A stretch of 7,363 nt of DNA, from the NCBI GenBank assembly GCA_030043155.1, contig JASHYE010000097.1, forward strand, positions 1-7,363, given 5' to 3'. A program made the translations under genes and the position numbers. This stretch comes from Candidatus Acidiferrales bacterium. GTDB lineage: Bacteria > Acidobacteriota > Terriglobia > Acidoferrales > UBA7541. Below the pieces are notes generated by a model. That model did not search any database. It saw only the letters and a program-made list of their open reading frames with translations, and was not told the DNA's origin. Of the stretch, positions 1 to 6,590 are shown piece by piece; within the stretch, counting starts at the first letter, position 1, and the number at the start of each line of letters is the position of its first letter.

Positions 1-167
1 TCGGCGCAAATCGTTAAGCCATAGCTGGCGTTTTCGACGTTGCATCCCGTGAAAACGCGCCCGGATTTCGCGCGCACGGCTGCGCCCACACGAAAATGGG
101 AAAACGGTGCATGCGCATTTTCGCGGACCGCCCGTGCGGCGGCGATCAATTCATTATCGGCGGACAT
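1..167 (-). CDS. cdd: Cytidine deaminase, N-terminal part (cut by window edge)
   Basis: Cytidine deaminase hydrolyses cytidine and deoxycytidine to uridine and deoxyuridine in the cytoplasm, which feeds pyrimidine salvage. Only the first 55 codons and two bases of the next are present. The reading starts at ATG 167-165 and gives the family hallmarks in order: [14 protein letters not shown] at about residues 17-30, [15 protein letters not shown] at about 36-50 (the N-x-E substrate-binding motif), then TICA. Cys54 would be the first zinc ligand, and the partial codon GA at the edge fits the catalytic Glu of the C-A-E motif. The second zinc motif (PCxxC) would lie outside the window. The gene begins seven bases after the purine nucleoside phosphorylase stop, so it is probably co-transcribed with it. 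No strong ribosome binding site is visible, only AAGG inside the end of the upstream gene. The frame was found by translating the edge directly. The identification is firm although the gene is partial. Confidence 0.93.
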   Translation of the reverse strand, partial: MSADNELIAAARAVRENAHAPFSHFRVGAAVRAKSGRVFTGCNVENASYGLTICA

Positions 168-174
168 GCAAGGA

Positions 175-1044
175 TTATGCCTTCAAATCGGCTTCCAGGC
201 GAGGCAGGACCGCGTGAAGCAGAGCAATGAACTGCCCGCTGACGCGGTTGCCGGTTTGCAGCACCTCATCGTGATCAAGCGGTTTATCAAGCACACCCGC
301 GGCCATATTTGTGACGCATGATATTCCCAGCACTCGAATTCCCATGTGCCGCGCCGCTATCACCCCTGGCACTGTGGACATTCCGACCACGTCCGCGCCT
401 ATCGTGCGCAGATAACGAATCTCCGCCGGCGTTTCATAGCTCGGGCCGGGAACCGCAGCATAAACTCCTTCATGCATATCAATGCCTAATCGCCGGCCTT
501 CTTCAAGAGCAATCGCGCGAAACGATTTGGAATATGCCTCGCTCATATCGGGAAAACGCGGCCCGAAGCGGTCATCATTGGGGCCAGTCAGGGGATTCCT
601 GCCAAGCAGATTGATGTGGTCACGCAGAATCACCAGATTCCCCGGCTTAAGACTCATATTAATTCCGCCCGCTGCGTTGGTGATAACCACAGCGGAAATC
701 CCCAGCCGCGCGAAAACGCGCATCGGAAAAATCACTTCGGCGGGCGAGTAGCCCTCATAGAGATGAACCCGACCTTGCATCACCGCTACAGCAATGCCGG
801 CGCTTTTGCCGATGAGCAGTTGCCCCGCGTGGCCAATCGCCGTCGAACGCGGGAAATTCGGTATGCGTGCATACGGAAGCCGCGTAGCCAAGTCTAGCCC
901 CTCGGCAAATGCGCCAAGCCCCGAACCGAGCACGATGGCGATTCGCGGGCGCAGCTTCGTTTTCGCACGAATGAATTTTGCAGCCGCTTCCGCGCGAGCG
1001 AACTCGCGGCCTGCTGCTCCGCGGGAATTGTTGCGGGACTTCAT
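175..1044 (-). CDS. punA: Purine nucleoside phosphorylase (trimeric, PNP-I type)
   Basis: This enzyme splits purine (deoxy)ribonucleosides with phosphate into the free base and (deoxy)ribose-1-phosphate. The 289-residue length fits the low-molecular-weight trimeric family (human PNP and bacterial PunA), not the hexameric DeoD family of about 235-240 residues. Visible motifs are the phosphate-binding GSGLG at 40-44, GRVHLYEGY at 91-99 (His94 and Tyr96 match the family's phosphate and ribose contacts), TNAAGG at 122-127, GPSYETPAE at 200-208 (Glu204 corresponds to the purine-binding Glu201 of human PNP), VVGMSTVPG at 219-227, and VTNMAAG at 244-250 (Asn246 corresponds to human Asn243). The ATG at 1044-1042 overlaps the transporter stop codon as ATGA, so translational coupling is likely. 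The first 20 or so residues are basic and Ala-rich and precede the conserved core, but no better start is visible. Placement between a nucleoside transporter and cdd supports a salvage role. Confidence 0.96.
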   Translation of the reverse strand: MKSRNNSRGAAGREFARAEAAAKFIRAKTKLRPRIAIVLGSGLGAFAEGLDLATRLPYARIPNFPRSTAIGHAGQLLIGKSAGIAVAVMQGRVHLYEGYSPAEVIFPMRVFARLGISAVVITNAAGGINMSLKPGNLVILRDHINLLGRNPLTGPNDDRFGPRFPDMSEAYSKSFRAIALEEGRRLGIDMHEGVYAAVPGPSYETPAEIRYLRTIGADVVGMSTVPGVIAARHMGIRVLGISCVTNMAAGVLDKPLDHDEVLQTGNRVSGQFIALLHAVLPRLEADLKA

Positions 1045-2279
1045 TTCAGCATGATTCCCACAATCGCCGCGGACATCAGATTGGCGGCGGTTCCAGCGAG
1101 CATCGCGCGAATGCCCAGTCGCGCCAGTTCGTCTTTCTTATTTGGCGCCAGCGCGCCAATGCCGCCGATTTGAATTCCAATCGAGCTGAAGTTTGCGAAG
1201 CCGCACAAGGCATAGGTAGCAATTGTGAACGAACGCGGATCCAGCACCGCTTTCATGGGCCCCAGCCGACCATACGCAATCAGCTCGTTCAAGACCATCC
1301 TCGTCCCGAGCAAGCCTCCCACTTTACTCGAATCATGCCAGGGAACGCCGATAAGCCACGCCACCGGAGAAAGGACCCATCCGAAAATCTGCTCCAGGCT
1401 CGACGGAAAATGCGGCATGCCGGCGTGCGCGAGCCAATTGTGCACTCCGCCGAGAATACCATCGCACAAATAAATCACAGCGATAAACGAAATCAGCATC
1501 GCAGCCACGTTCAGCGCAAGGTAAAGCCCATCAATTGTGCCGCGCGAAAGCGCGCCAAGGGCGTTGGGATCTTTCTCCAGTTTGGCCATCTCGACGCGAC
1601 CGGCAGTCACAGGCCTTTCGGTTTCAGGAACCAGCATTTTCGAGAGCAGCAGCGTACCCGGAGCTGTCATGATCACCGCCGTGATCAGATGTTTCGCGTC
1701 CACACCGAAAGCGATGTACGCTGCCATGATTCCGCCGGAGACGTGCGCCATGCCGCTGGTCATGATGCACATCAGCTCGGAGCGCGTCACCTCCGGAAGA
1801 AATGGCCGGATCGTCAGCGGCGCTTCGGTCTGGCCCATGAAAATGCTTGCCGCAAGATTCAGCGATTCGGCGCCGCTGGCCGCCATCAGGCGCGTCATCA
1901 GCTTCGCCGCCTGCTTCACAATGAACGGCATAATGCCGTAGTAATAGAGAACGGCAAAAATTGCCGCGATAAAAATAATTGTCGGTAAAACCTGAAACGC
2001 GAAAAGCAACCCAAGCTTCGAATTCTTCGCACCCAGATCGCCGAAGACAAATGTCGAGCCGTAGTAGGAATAATCGAGGAGCTTAGTCACTGCCGCACCG
2101 ATCACCGCAAAGACTTCGCGGCCGATGTTCGTATCGAGCACGACAAATGCGAACGCCACCTGTAGCCCAAGGCCCCAGGCCACGGTTTTCATGCGAATTG
2201 CGCGGCGATTGGTGGAGAAAAGATACGCAAGGCCCAAAATCGCGGCCATGCCAAGAAGGCCAATCCAGTGGCGATGCAT
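1041..2279 (-). CDS. nupC: Concentrative nucleoside transporter (NupC/CNT family)
   Basis: This is an inner-membrane symporter that imports nucleosides using a proton or sodium gradient. From ATG 2279 it has 412 residues, the usual length for bacterial CNT proteins, with hydrophobic segments along its whole length. Family signatures are present: FMGQTEAPLTIRPFL at about 148-162 (the GQTEAP nucleobase-binding motif), TSGMAHVSGG at 174-183, MTAPGTLLLSKMLVPE at 204-219, VLNELIAY at 329-336 with Glu332, and GFANFSSIGIQIGG at 360-373 with Asn363 and Ser366. These correspond to the substrate-binding residues known from Vibrio cholerae CNT. A TTG seven codons upstream (2300) is in frame, but ATG 2279 is preferred because AGGGAGGA lies just before it and the first membrane segment begins soon after. 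The gene starts 51 bases after the pyrimidine phosphorylase stop and overlaps the purine phosphorylase start by four bases (ATGA). Whether the coupling ion is Na+ or H+ cannot be read from the sequence. Confidence 0.96.
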   Translation of the reverse strand: MHRHWIGLLGMAAILGLAYLFSTNRRAIRMKTVAWGLGLQVAFAFVVLDTNIGREVFAVIGAAVTKLLDYSYYGSTFVFGDLGAKNSKLGLLFAFQVLPTIIFIAAIFAVLYYYGIMPFIVKQAAKLMTRLMAASGAESLNLAASIFMGQTEAPLTIRPFLPEVTRSELMCIMTSGMAHVSGGIMAAYIAFGVDAKHLITAVIMTAPGTLLLSKMLVPETERPVTAGRVEMAKLEKDPNALGALSRGTIDGLYLALNVAAMLISFIAVIYLCDGILGGVHNWLAHAGMPHFPSSLEQIFGWVLSPVAWLIGVPWHDSSKVGGLLGTRMVLNELIAYGRLGPMKAVLDPRSFTIATYALCGFANFSSIGIQIGGIGALAPNKKDELARLGIRAMLAGTAANLMSAAIVGIMLK

Positions 2280-2281
2280 TT

Positions 2282-2289
2282 TCCTCCCT
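2282..2289 (-). promoter_or_regulatory. Strong ribosome binding site of the transporter gene
   Basis: On the minus strand AGGGAGGA is followed by AA and the ATG at 2279. It is the best Shine-Dalgarno sequence in the window, and it decides the start in favour of ATG 2279 over the in-frame TTG at 2300. The 51-base gap (2280-2330) between the pyrimidine phosphorylase and the transporter holds nothing else that I can support. Confidence 0.7.
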
Positions 2290-2330
2290 TGAAAATGCAA
2301 ACCTGCCAGACCCTTGCGAGGTGCTGATCC

Positions 2331-3665
2331 TTACGATCCGATAATTTTGCGAATCAATGGCTGCGGCTGCGGCGGCTCATCGCTCACGATAAAACTCGTT
2401 TCAATCAAAGCGAGCGCTTCGCGAAGCCTAGGCTCCGCATCGTATTGCACGTTACACAGCACGTCGCCCGCGCGCACCACATCGCCAACTTTCTTTGCGA
2501 GCACAATTCCCACTGCAGGATTGATCGTATCATCCTGCTTTTCGCGTCCGCCGCCGAGGATAGCGCATGCCTTTCCGATCTGCTCGCACGCTATACGCGA
2601 AATGTAACCGCTGCGCGCGCTGCGAATCGCTTCCGCGCTCTTCGCCCTCGGCAGCCGATCCGGTTCATCCACCACACGCTCATCCCCGCCCTGCTGCCGG
2701 ATGACCTGCTGAAATTTATCACGAGCGCGGCCTGTCGCAATCATTTCTTCCGCGATTTTTATTCCTTCCTCAATGTCCCCTGACCCGCCGCCGAGGAAAA
2801 TCATCCGCGCCGAAAGTTCGATGGAGAGCTCGCGGAGGTCCGCTGGACCTTTTCCATCCAGCACCTGCACGCATTCTTCAACCTCGAGGGCATTTCCCAC
2901 GGCATTGCCCAGCGGCTGATCCATGTCCGAGATGAGCGCCACGACGCGCTTGCCCATGCGCTTGCCCGTATCCACCAGCAATTCCGCCAGCGCCACGGCA
3001 TCATTCTCTTTTTTCATGAACGCTCCGCTGCCCGTTTTCACGTCCAGCACGAGCGCGTCCACTCCTTCCGCCAGCTTCTTCGACATGATCGACGCGCAGA
3101 TCAGCCCGGGACTCTCCACCGTTGCGGTCACATCGCGAAGCGCGTACAAGCGCTTATCCGCCGGCGCGATTTCCGGCGTCGCCCCGCTGAGCGCACAGCC
3201 ACACGCTTCCAATGCTTCGCGAAATTCCTGCTTCGTCAGATTGACGCGAAACCCCGGAATTGATTCCAGCTTGTCCAGCGTACCGCCCGTGTGGCCGAGG
3301 CCGCGCCCGCTCAGCATGGGAACGTAAATTCGCTTCCCATCCAGATTCCCGCGCGAACCCGCCGCGGCCACAATCGGCGCCACAATCAGCGAAGTCTTGT
3401 CGCCTACTCCGCCTGTTGAATGTTTGTCTACTTTTGCCCCGCGCAGCTCCGAAAAATCCATTACTTCGCCGGAGCGCAGCATCGCATCCGTGAGGAAAGC
3501 GGTTTCCGCCCGCGTGCTTCCGCGGCACACTACGGCCATAAGCCATGCAGCCAATTGATAGTCGGGAATGGTTCCTTGCGCGGCGCCGGAAACTAAATGG
3601 AAGATTTCTTCCCGGCTCAACTCCCCGCCGTCTCGTTTTTTGCGGATCAGATCAACGATGCGCAT
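2331..3665 (-). CDS. deoA: Pyrimidine-nucleoside (thymidine) phosphorylase
   Basis: The enzyme phosphorolyses thymidine, deoxyuridine and, in the Pdp subtype, uridine to the free base plus (deoxy)ribose-1-phosphate. From ATG 3665 it has 444 residues, the usual length. The N-terminus MRIVDLIRKKRDGGELSREE is the typical alpha-domain start. Then come KVDKHSTGGVGDKTS (about 79-93; His82 and the phosphate loop), the family signature SGRGLGHTGGTLDKLE (119-134), YALRDVTATVES (174-185; Arg177), SIMSKK (192-197) and a long C-terminal alpha/beta domain with DINPAVGIVLAKKVGD-like character (DTINPAVGIVLAKKVGD at 379-395). The sequence resembles Bacillus-type Pdp more than a strict thymidine phosphorylase, so uridine use is possible, but specificity cannot be fixed here. 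An in-frame TTG at 3713 would add 16 residues; ATG 3665 is chosen because homologues begin at that residue. The gene overlaps the phosphoesterase end by 14 bases. Neither candidate start has a clear Shine-Dalgarno sequence, so coupling to the upstream gene is likely. Confidence 0.96.
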   Translation of the reverse strand: MRIVDLIRKKRDGGELSREEIFHLVSGAAQGTIPDYQLAAWLMAVVCRGSTRAETAFLTDAMLRSGEVMDFSELRGAKVDKHSTGGVGDKTSLIVAPIVAAAGSRGNLDGKRIYVPMLSGRGLGHTGGTLDKLESIPGFRVNLTKQEFREALEACGCALSGATPEIAPADKRLYALRDVTATVESPGLICASIMSKKLAEGVDALVLDVKTGSGAFMKKENDAVALAELLVDTGKRMGKRVVALISDMDQPLGNAVGNALEVEECVQVLDGKGPADLRELSIELSARMIFLGGGSGDIEEGIKIAEEMIATGRARDKFQQVIRQQGGDERVVDEPDRLPRAKSAEAIRSARSGYISRIACEQIGKACAILGGGREKQDDTINPAVGIVLAKKVGDVVRAGDVLCNVQYDAEPRLREALALIETSFIVSDEPPQPQPLIRKIIGS

Positions 3666-4614
3666 GAGGCCGGGCGGACCAGCCGTCACTCGAAAAACTG
3701 CAGGACAATTCAACGGAAGCAGTACGTCGGGATTCGAGCACGAAATGCGGTATCTCCGAAGGGCAGCCGTAGCGCACCGGCAAAACCACCGTGCCGAGGC
3801 CGCGGCTCACGTAAATCTGCGTCCTTCCGAGCCTGTCGCGCCCTTTTTTGAAACGCATTTTCTCATCGGAGCGGCCGTATACGCAGCCAATCAGCGGCAA
3901 TCTCACTTGCCCGCCGTGCGTGTGGCCGGAAAGCACGAGAGGAATCCGAAGCTCCGCCGCCTCTTCGATGATCGCCGGATTATGCGAAAGCAGCAGGGTC
4001 GGCGTATCTGTGGGAACACCGTGCATTGCGCGCGGCAAATCCGCCCGGTACAGAAAATCATCAATGCCGGCGACACAGAATTTCTGCCCGCGTCTTCGCA
4101 GCATCACGTGCCGGTTGCGCAGCACTTCGATTCCCCGGCGATCCAGCGCCGCGGCAATTCTGTCCGCGTCCACGCGGAAATCATGATTCCCCAGCACGGC
4201 AAACACGCCTTCTCGCGCGCGCAACGCCCCAAGCATCTCCGCAACCGGCTCGATGTAATTCCGCGAGTGCGTCACGAAATCGCCCGTCAGCGCCACAATG
4301 TCTGCATCCAGATTATTTGTCAGCTCCACCGCCAGGTTGACCACAGCGGCCGGCAAATAAAGGCCATGATGAATATCCGTGAGCTGAACGATGCGCAGCC
4401 CGCGAAAGTTCTCGGGCAAATCGGCAAATCCGATGCGATGCTCGGTAACTTCAATGCGGGAGCGCAGCGCCAGTTGCTTCAGCTGGCGAATTCCGCTGGA
4501 CTGCCCCAGCGAATACGTTTCTACGCCGCCATTGCGCCAGCGACCCTTCATTCGATGCCAGGGCTCAGCCAGAGTGCGGCGTTTCAGTTGTGGGAGGACG
4601 TAAGTGTATGCCAT
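3652..4614 (-). CDS. Calcineurin-like metallophosphoesterase (YkuE/YaeI-like)
   Basis: This is a dimetal phosphoesterase of the calcineurin-like superfamily; its substrate is unknown. The 320 residues contain all core motifs in order: LTDIHHG (Asp80, His82), LTGDFV (Asp112), LGNHDF (Asn143, His144), LLSHNP (His211) and LSGHTHGGQV (His231, His233). The arrangement matches the YkuE/YaeI subgroup. Members often carry an N-terminal membrane segment or twin-arginine signal. Here the first 70 residues are basic and polar with no hydrophobic stretch, so the protein appears cytoplasmic. ATG 4614 is the longest start. Its ribosome site is weak, and the catalytic core begins only near residue 73, so a start further in, such as Met22 at 4551, is possible. 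The last 25 or so residues are low in hydrophobicity and run 14 bases into the pyrimidine phosphorylase gene. It is the first gene after a 140-base gap, hence the likely head of the nucleoside operon. A role in releasing nucleosides from nucleotides is only a guess. Confidence 0.88.
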   Translation of the reverse strand: MAYTYVLPQLKRRTLAEPWHRMKGRWRNGGVETYSLGQSSGIRQLKQLALRSRIEVTEHRIGFADLPENFRGLRIVQLTDIHHGLYLPAAVVNLAVELTNNLDADIVALTGDFVTHSRNYIEPVAEMLGALRAREGVFAVLGNHDFRVDADRIAAALDRRGIEVLRNRHVMLRRRGQKFCVAGIDDFLYRADLPRAMHGVPTDTPTLLLSHNPAIIEEAAELRIPLVLSGHTHGGQVRLPLIGCVYGRSDEKMRFKKGRDRLGRTQIYVSRGLGTVVLPVRYGCPSEIPHFVLESRRTASVELSCSFSSDGWSARPHAHR

Positions 4615-4642
4615 CCAATATCCATCGTTATTGCGAAGGTGC

Positions 4643-4672
4643 AGGCTAACACCGGGCGTGCTGTGGAGTAAA
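4643..4672 (-). promoter_or_regulatory. Candidate promoter of the phosphoesterase/nucleoside operon
   Basis: This lies in the only sizeable gap of the window (4615-4754). On the minus strand, TTTACT at 4672-4667 (four of six matches to TTGACA) is separated by 18 bases from TAGCCT at 4648-4643 (three of six matches to TATAAT, preceded by TGT as an extended -10). Initiation about seven bases downstream would give a leader of about 20 bases before ATG 4614. The position is sensible because it separates the inositol-phosphatase group from the nucleoside group, but the match is weak. I see no operator, riboswitch or convincing terminator in the rest of the gap. Confidence 0.3.
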
Positions 4673-4754
4673 GGCGGAAAGGCGCTGGATTTGCGCAGCG
4701 GATTACCTGTACTTGAGTGCTACCCTCATATTCCCTGCATCAGTACTCGAATAC

Positions 4755-5606
4755 TTAGATGCCGGAAATCGCCTTGGTTTTGCCAGAGACGTCTACCCTG
4801 CCGCTGTCGCGAATGCGCTCCGCTACCTTGCGCATCTCCTCGTGAATTAATCCGTTCGACGCGAGGCATTCCTGATCGCCGGGACGATAAGGCTCGCCGG
4901 AGAAATTCGTCACTTTGCCTCCCGCTTCACGCACCAACAGAATTCCCGCAGCCGTATCCCACGACTTCAATCCAAACTCCCAAAATCCTTCGAATTGTCC
5001 GCACGCTACCGAACACAAATCCAGCGCTGCCGCACCTGCGCGCCGCACCCCATGCGAACGCAATGTAAACTCCCAGTAATAATGGATGTTCGGATTTTGT
5101 ACCCGCTTGTGTGCCGGAAAACCCGTCGCCAGCAAGCTGCGCGAAAGCTTCTCCGCCGAAGAAACCACAATCGCACTACCGTTTCGCTGCGCTCCCTGCC
5201 CGCGAATCGCGCTGAACATCTGGCCGTTCACCGGATTATAAACGACGCCGACCAGCGGCTCGCCTCGATGCAGCAACCCAATCGAGACGGCGAAAACCGG
5301 ATACCCGTGGGCGAAATTCGTCGTGCCATCCAGCGGATCAACATGCCATTCGTATTCTGCCGCTGCGCCTGCGCCCGACGCCCCGCCTTCTTCTGCCACG
5401 ATCGCATGCTCCGGAAATTCCTCGCGCAGGCGTGCCAGAATTGCTGCCTCGGACTTTCGATCCGTCTCCGTCACGATGTCGACTTCGCCCTTATAGGAAA
5501 TAGCCTTCGGGCGATCCATCGCTGCCGCGATAATTTCTCCCGCTTCGCGCGCAGCGGCGATGGCTACGTCCAGAAATCTCTCGGGATTTTGCTTCGTTTC
5601 GGTCAT
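4755..5606 (-). CDS. Inositol monophosphatase family protein
   Basis: This is a Mg2+-dependent, Li+-sensitive type of phosphomonoesterase of the IMPase/FIG superfamily, acting in the cytoplasm on inositol phosphate or related sugar phosphates. From ATG 5606 it has 283 residues, normal for the family. Motifs include DIVTETDRKSE (about 43-53), AEEGG (71-75; metal-binding Glu), WHVDPLDGTTNF (87-98; the D-P-x-D-G-T metal and catalytic motif) and KSWDTAAGILLVREAGG (214-230; the W-D-x-A-A-G motif with the third metal Asp). It resembles bacterial SuhB-like proteins, but the substrate cannot be assigned: inositol-1-phosphate, histidinol phosphate and PAP phosphatases share these motifs. The VWA stop and this ATG overlap as TGATG, which favours ATG 5606 over the in-frame TTG one codon earlier and implies translational coupling. 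There is no signal peptide. The gene is followed by 140 bases without a gene. Confidence 0.94.
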   Translation of the reverse strand: MTETKQNPERFLDVAIAAAREAGEIIAAAMDRPKAISYKGEVDIVTETDRKSEAAILARLREEFPEHAIVAEEGGASGAGAAAEYEWHVDPLDGTTNFAHGYPVFAVSIGLLHRGEPLVGVVYNPVNGQMFSAIRGQGAQRNGSAIVVSSAEKLSRSLLATGFPAHKRVQNPNIHYYWEFTLRSHGVRRAGAAALDLCSVACGQFEGFWEFGLKSWDTAAGILLVREAGGKVTNFSGEPYRPGDQECLASNGLIHEEMRKVAERIRDSGRVDVSGKTKAISGI

Positions 5607-6589
5607 CAATTGTTGCTGGGATTTGCTTCGGCCCTCGGCGGCCCGGCCTCGAAATAGCCTTTGCGGTAATGCAGCGTATACGTGCCTCCGGGGATCTCCA
5701 AGTCGATGCCGCAGTAGGTCCCTGGCTTTTCTTTCGGGTGCGGATAGTAGCTCAGCAAGTATTGTGTGCGCAGCTCGCGGCTGATCTGCTGAAACATGGT
5801 ATCCAGATCGTTCATTCCTTTTGGATAGTAAACCGCGCCGCCCGTCGAATCGATGATCGTGTCAATGGCGTGCTCCCCTCCCGTGTAGCGCCCGCCCTCG
5901 GTCGGGACAGCACGCACGAGAATCGTATACAGCAGCGCCTCTGACGCAATGGCGTTTCGCCGCGCGTCCTCAAAGCTCGACTTGCTCGTCGTTTCGCCGG
6001 CATCTGTCACCAGAACAATCACTCGCCGGCGATCCTTGGGCAGAGTTTCCAGTTGCTGCGAGCCAAGTACAATGGCGTCATAGAGTGAAGTTCCCGCGCC
6101 GGGCGCAATCCTCTCCGCTGCCGCTTCCAGTTTCGGGATGTTCGACGAGAAATCCCCTAGCTCAGTCACATAGTCAGAAAATTCGAAAACTCCCAGCAGG
6201 TCATTCGGTTGCACCACCAGCTTGATAAAGCGCGCCACTGCCTCATCTTCGAATTTCGTATCCTTCAGCGTGCTCAGACTCGAATCCACCATCATCGCCA
6301 ATTCGAGCGGCCGGTCGGTCTGTGTTTCAAACTTAGCAATAGTCTGCGGCACACCGTCCTGGGAAAGCCGAAACGCCGACTCCGGCAAGTCCGCCACCGG
6401 CTTGCCGTTTGCGTCCAGCACGCTCGCGGGCACGGTCACCAGGTCTGTCTGCACGCGAAGCCGCGCCTCCTCTTCCGCCTGGCTCTGCGCCTTTGCGCTT
6501 GCCACTGCAAAAAAAACTGCTCCTGCGCAGAAACCAAGCGTTACAAAAACCAGCGAGCAGCTCCGGGCGCGTCTCTTCTCGAATCTCAT
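5606..6589 (-). CDS. Exported VWA protein (VWFA-related Acidobacterial domain)
   Basis: This is a predicted secreted or periplasmic protein of 327 residues with a von Willebrand factor A domain, probably for metal-dependent protein binding; no function is established. The N-terminus is basic (MRFEKRRARS), followed by a hydrophobic segment and a likely signal peptidase site after AKA (about residue 34). A short beta-rich segment (about 45-90, QTDLVTVPASVLDANGKPV) leads into the VWA core. The MIDAS motif is VDSSLS at 101-106 (DxSxS), completed by Thr167 in GAGTSLYD and Asp196 in VTDAGE. The C-terminus (TQYLLSYYPHP at about 275-285, then YTLHYRKGYF) is typical of the Acidobacterial VWFA-related family. 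An open frame extends upstream to 6769, but that part is Arg-rich, overlaps moaE in another frame and would bury the signal peptide, so ATG 6589 is chosen. It starts one base after the moaE stop (TAACATG) and overlaps the next gene by one base. Confidence 0.9.
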   Translation of the reverse strand: MRFEKRRARSCSLVFVTLGFCAGAVFFAVASAKAQSQAEEEARLRVQTDLVTVPASVLDANGKPVADLPESAFRLSQDGVPQTIAKFETQTDRPLELAMMVDSSLSTLKDTKFEDEAVARFIKLVVQPNDLLGVFEFSDYVTELGDFSSNIPKLEAAAERIAPGAGTSLYDAIVLGSQQLETLPKDRRRVIVLVTDAGETTSKSSFEDARRNAIASEALLYTILVRAVPTEGGRYTGGEHAIDTIIDSTGGAVYYPKGMNDLDTMFQQISRELRTQYLLSYYPHPKEKPGTYCGIDLEIPGGTYTLHYRKGYFEAGPPRAEANPSNN

Positions 6590-6590
6590 G

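Noticed and set aside
978..1988. Long plus-strand open frame of 336 codons
   Set aside because: It lies opposite the nucleoside transporter gene, its translation is rich in Arg, His and Gln with no recognisable motif, and the minus-strand CNT signatures are unmistakable.
2331..3665. AMP phosphorylase of the archaeal-type pentose bisphosphate route
   Set aside because: AMP phosphorylases are about 500 residues with an extra N-terminal domain; this protein is 444 residues and begins at the typical bacterial phosphorylase N-terminus.
3568..4671. Long plus-strand open frame of 367 codons
   Set aside because: It is antisense to the metallophosphoesterase gene, whose catalytic motifs are all intact; the plus-strand product has low-complexity basic composition and no domain I recognise.
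4683..4700. Possible hairpin terminator after the inositol phosphatase (CGCTG, 8-base loop, CAGCG)
   Set aside because: The stem is only five base pairs and is followed by CCTTTCCG on the minus strand, not a T-run.
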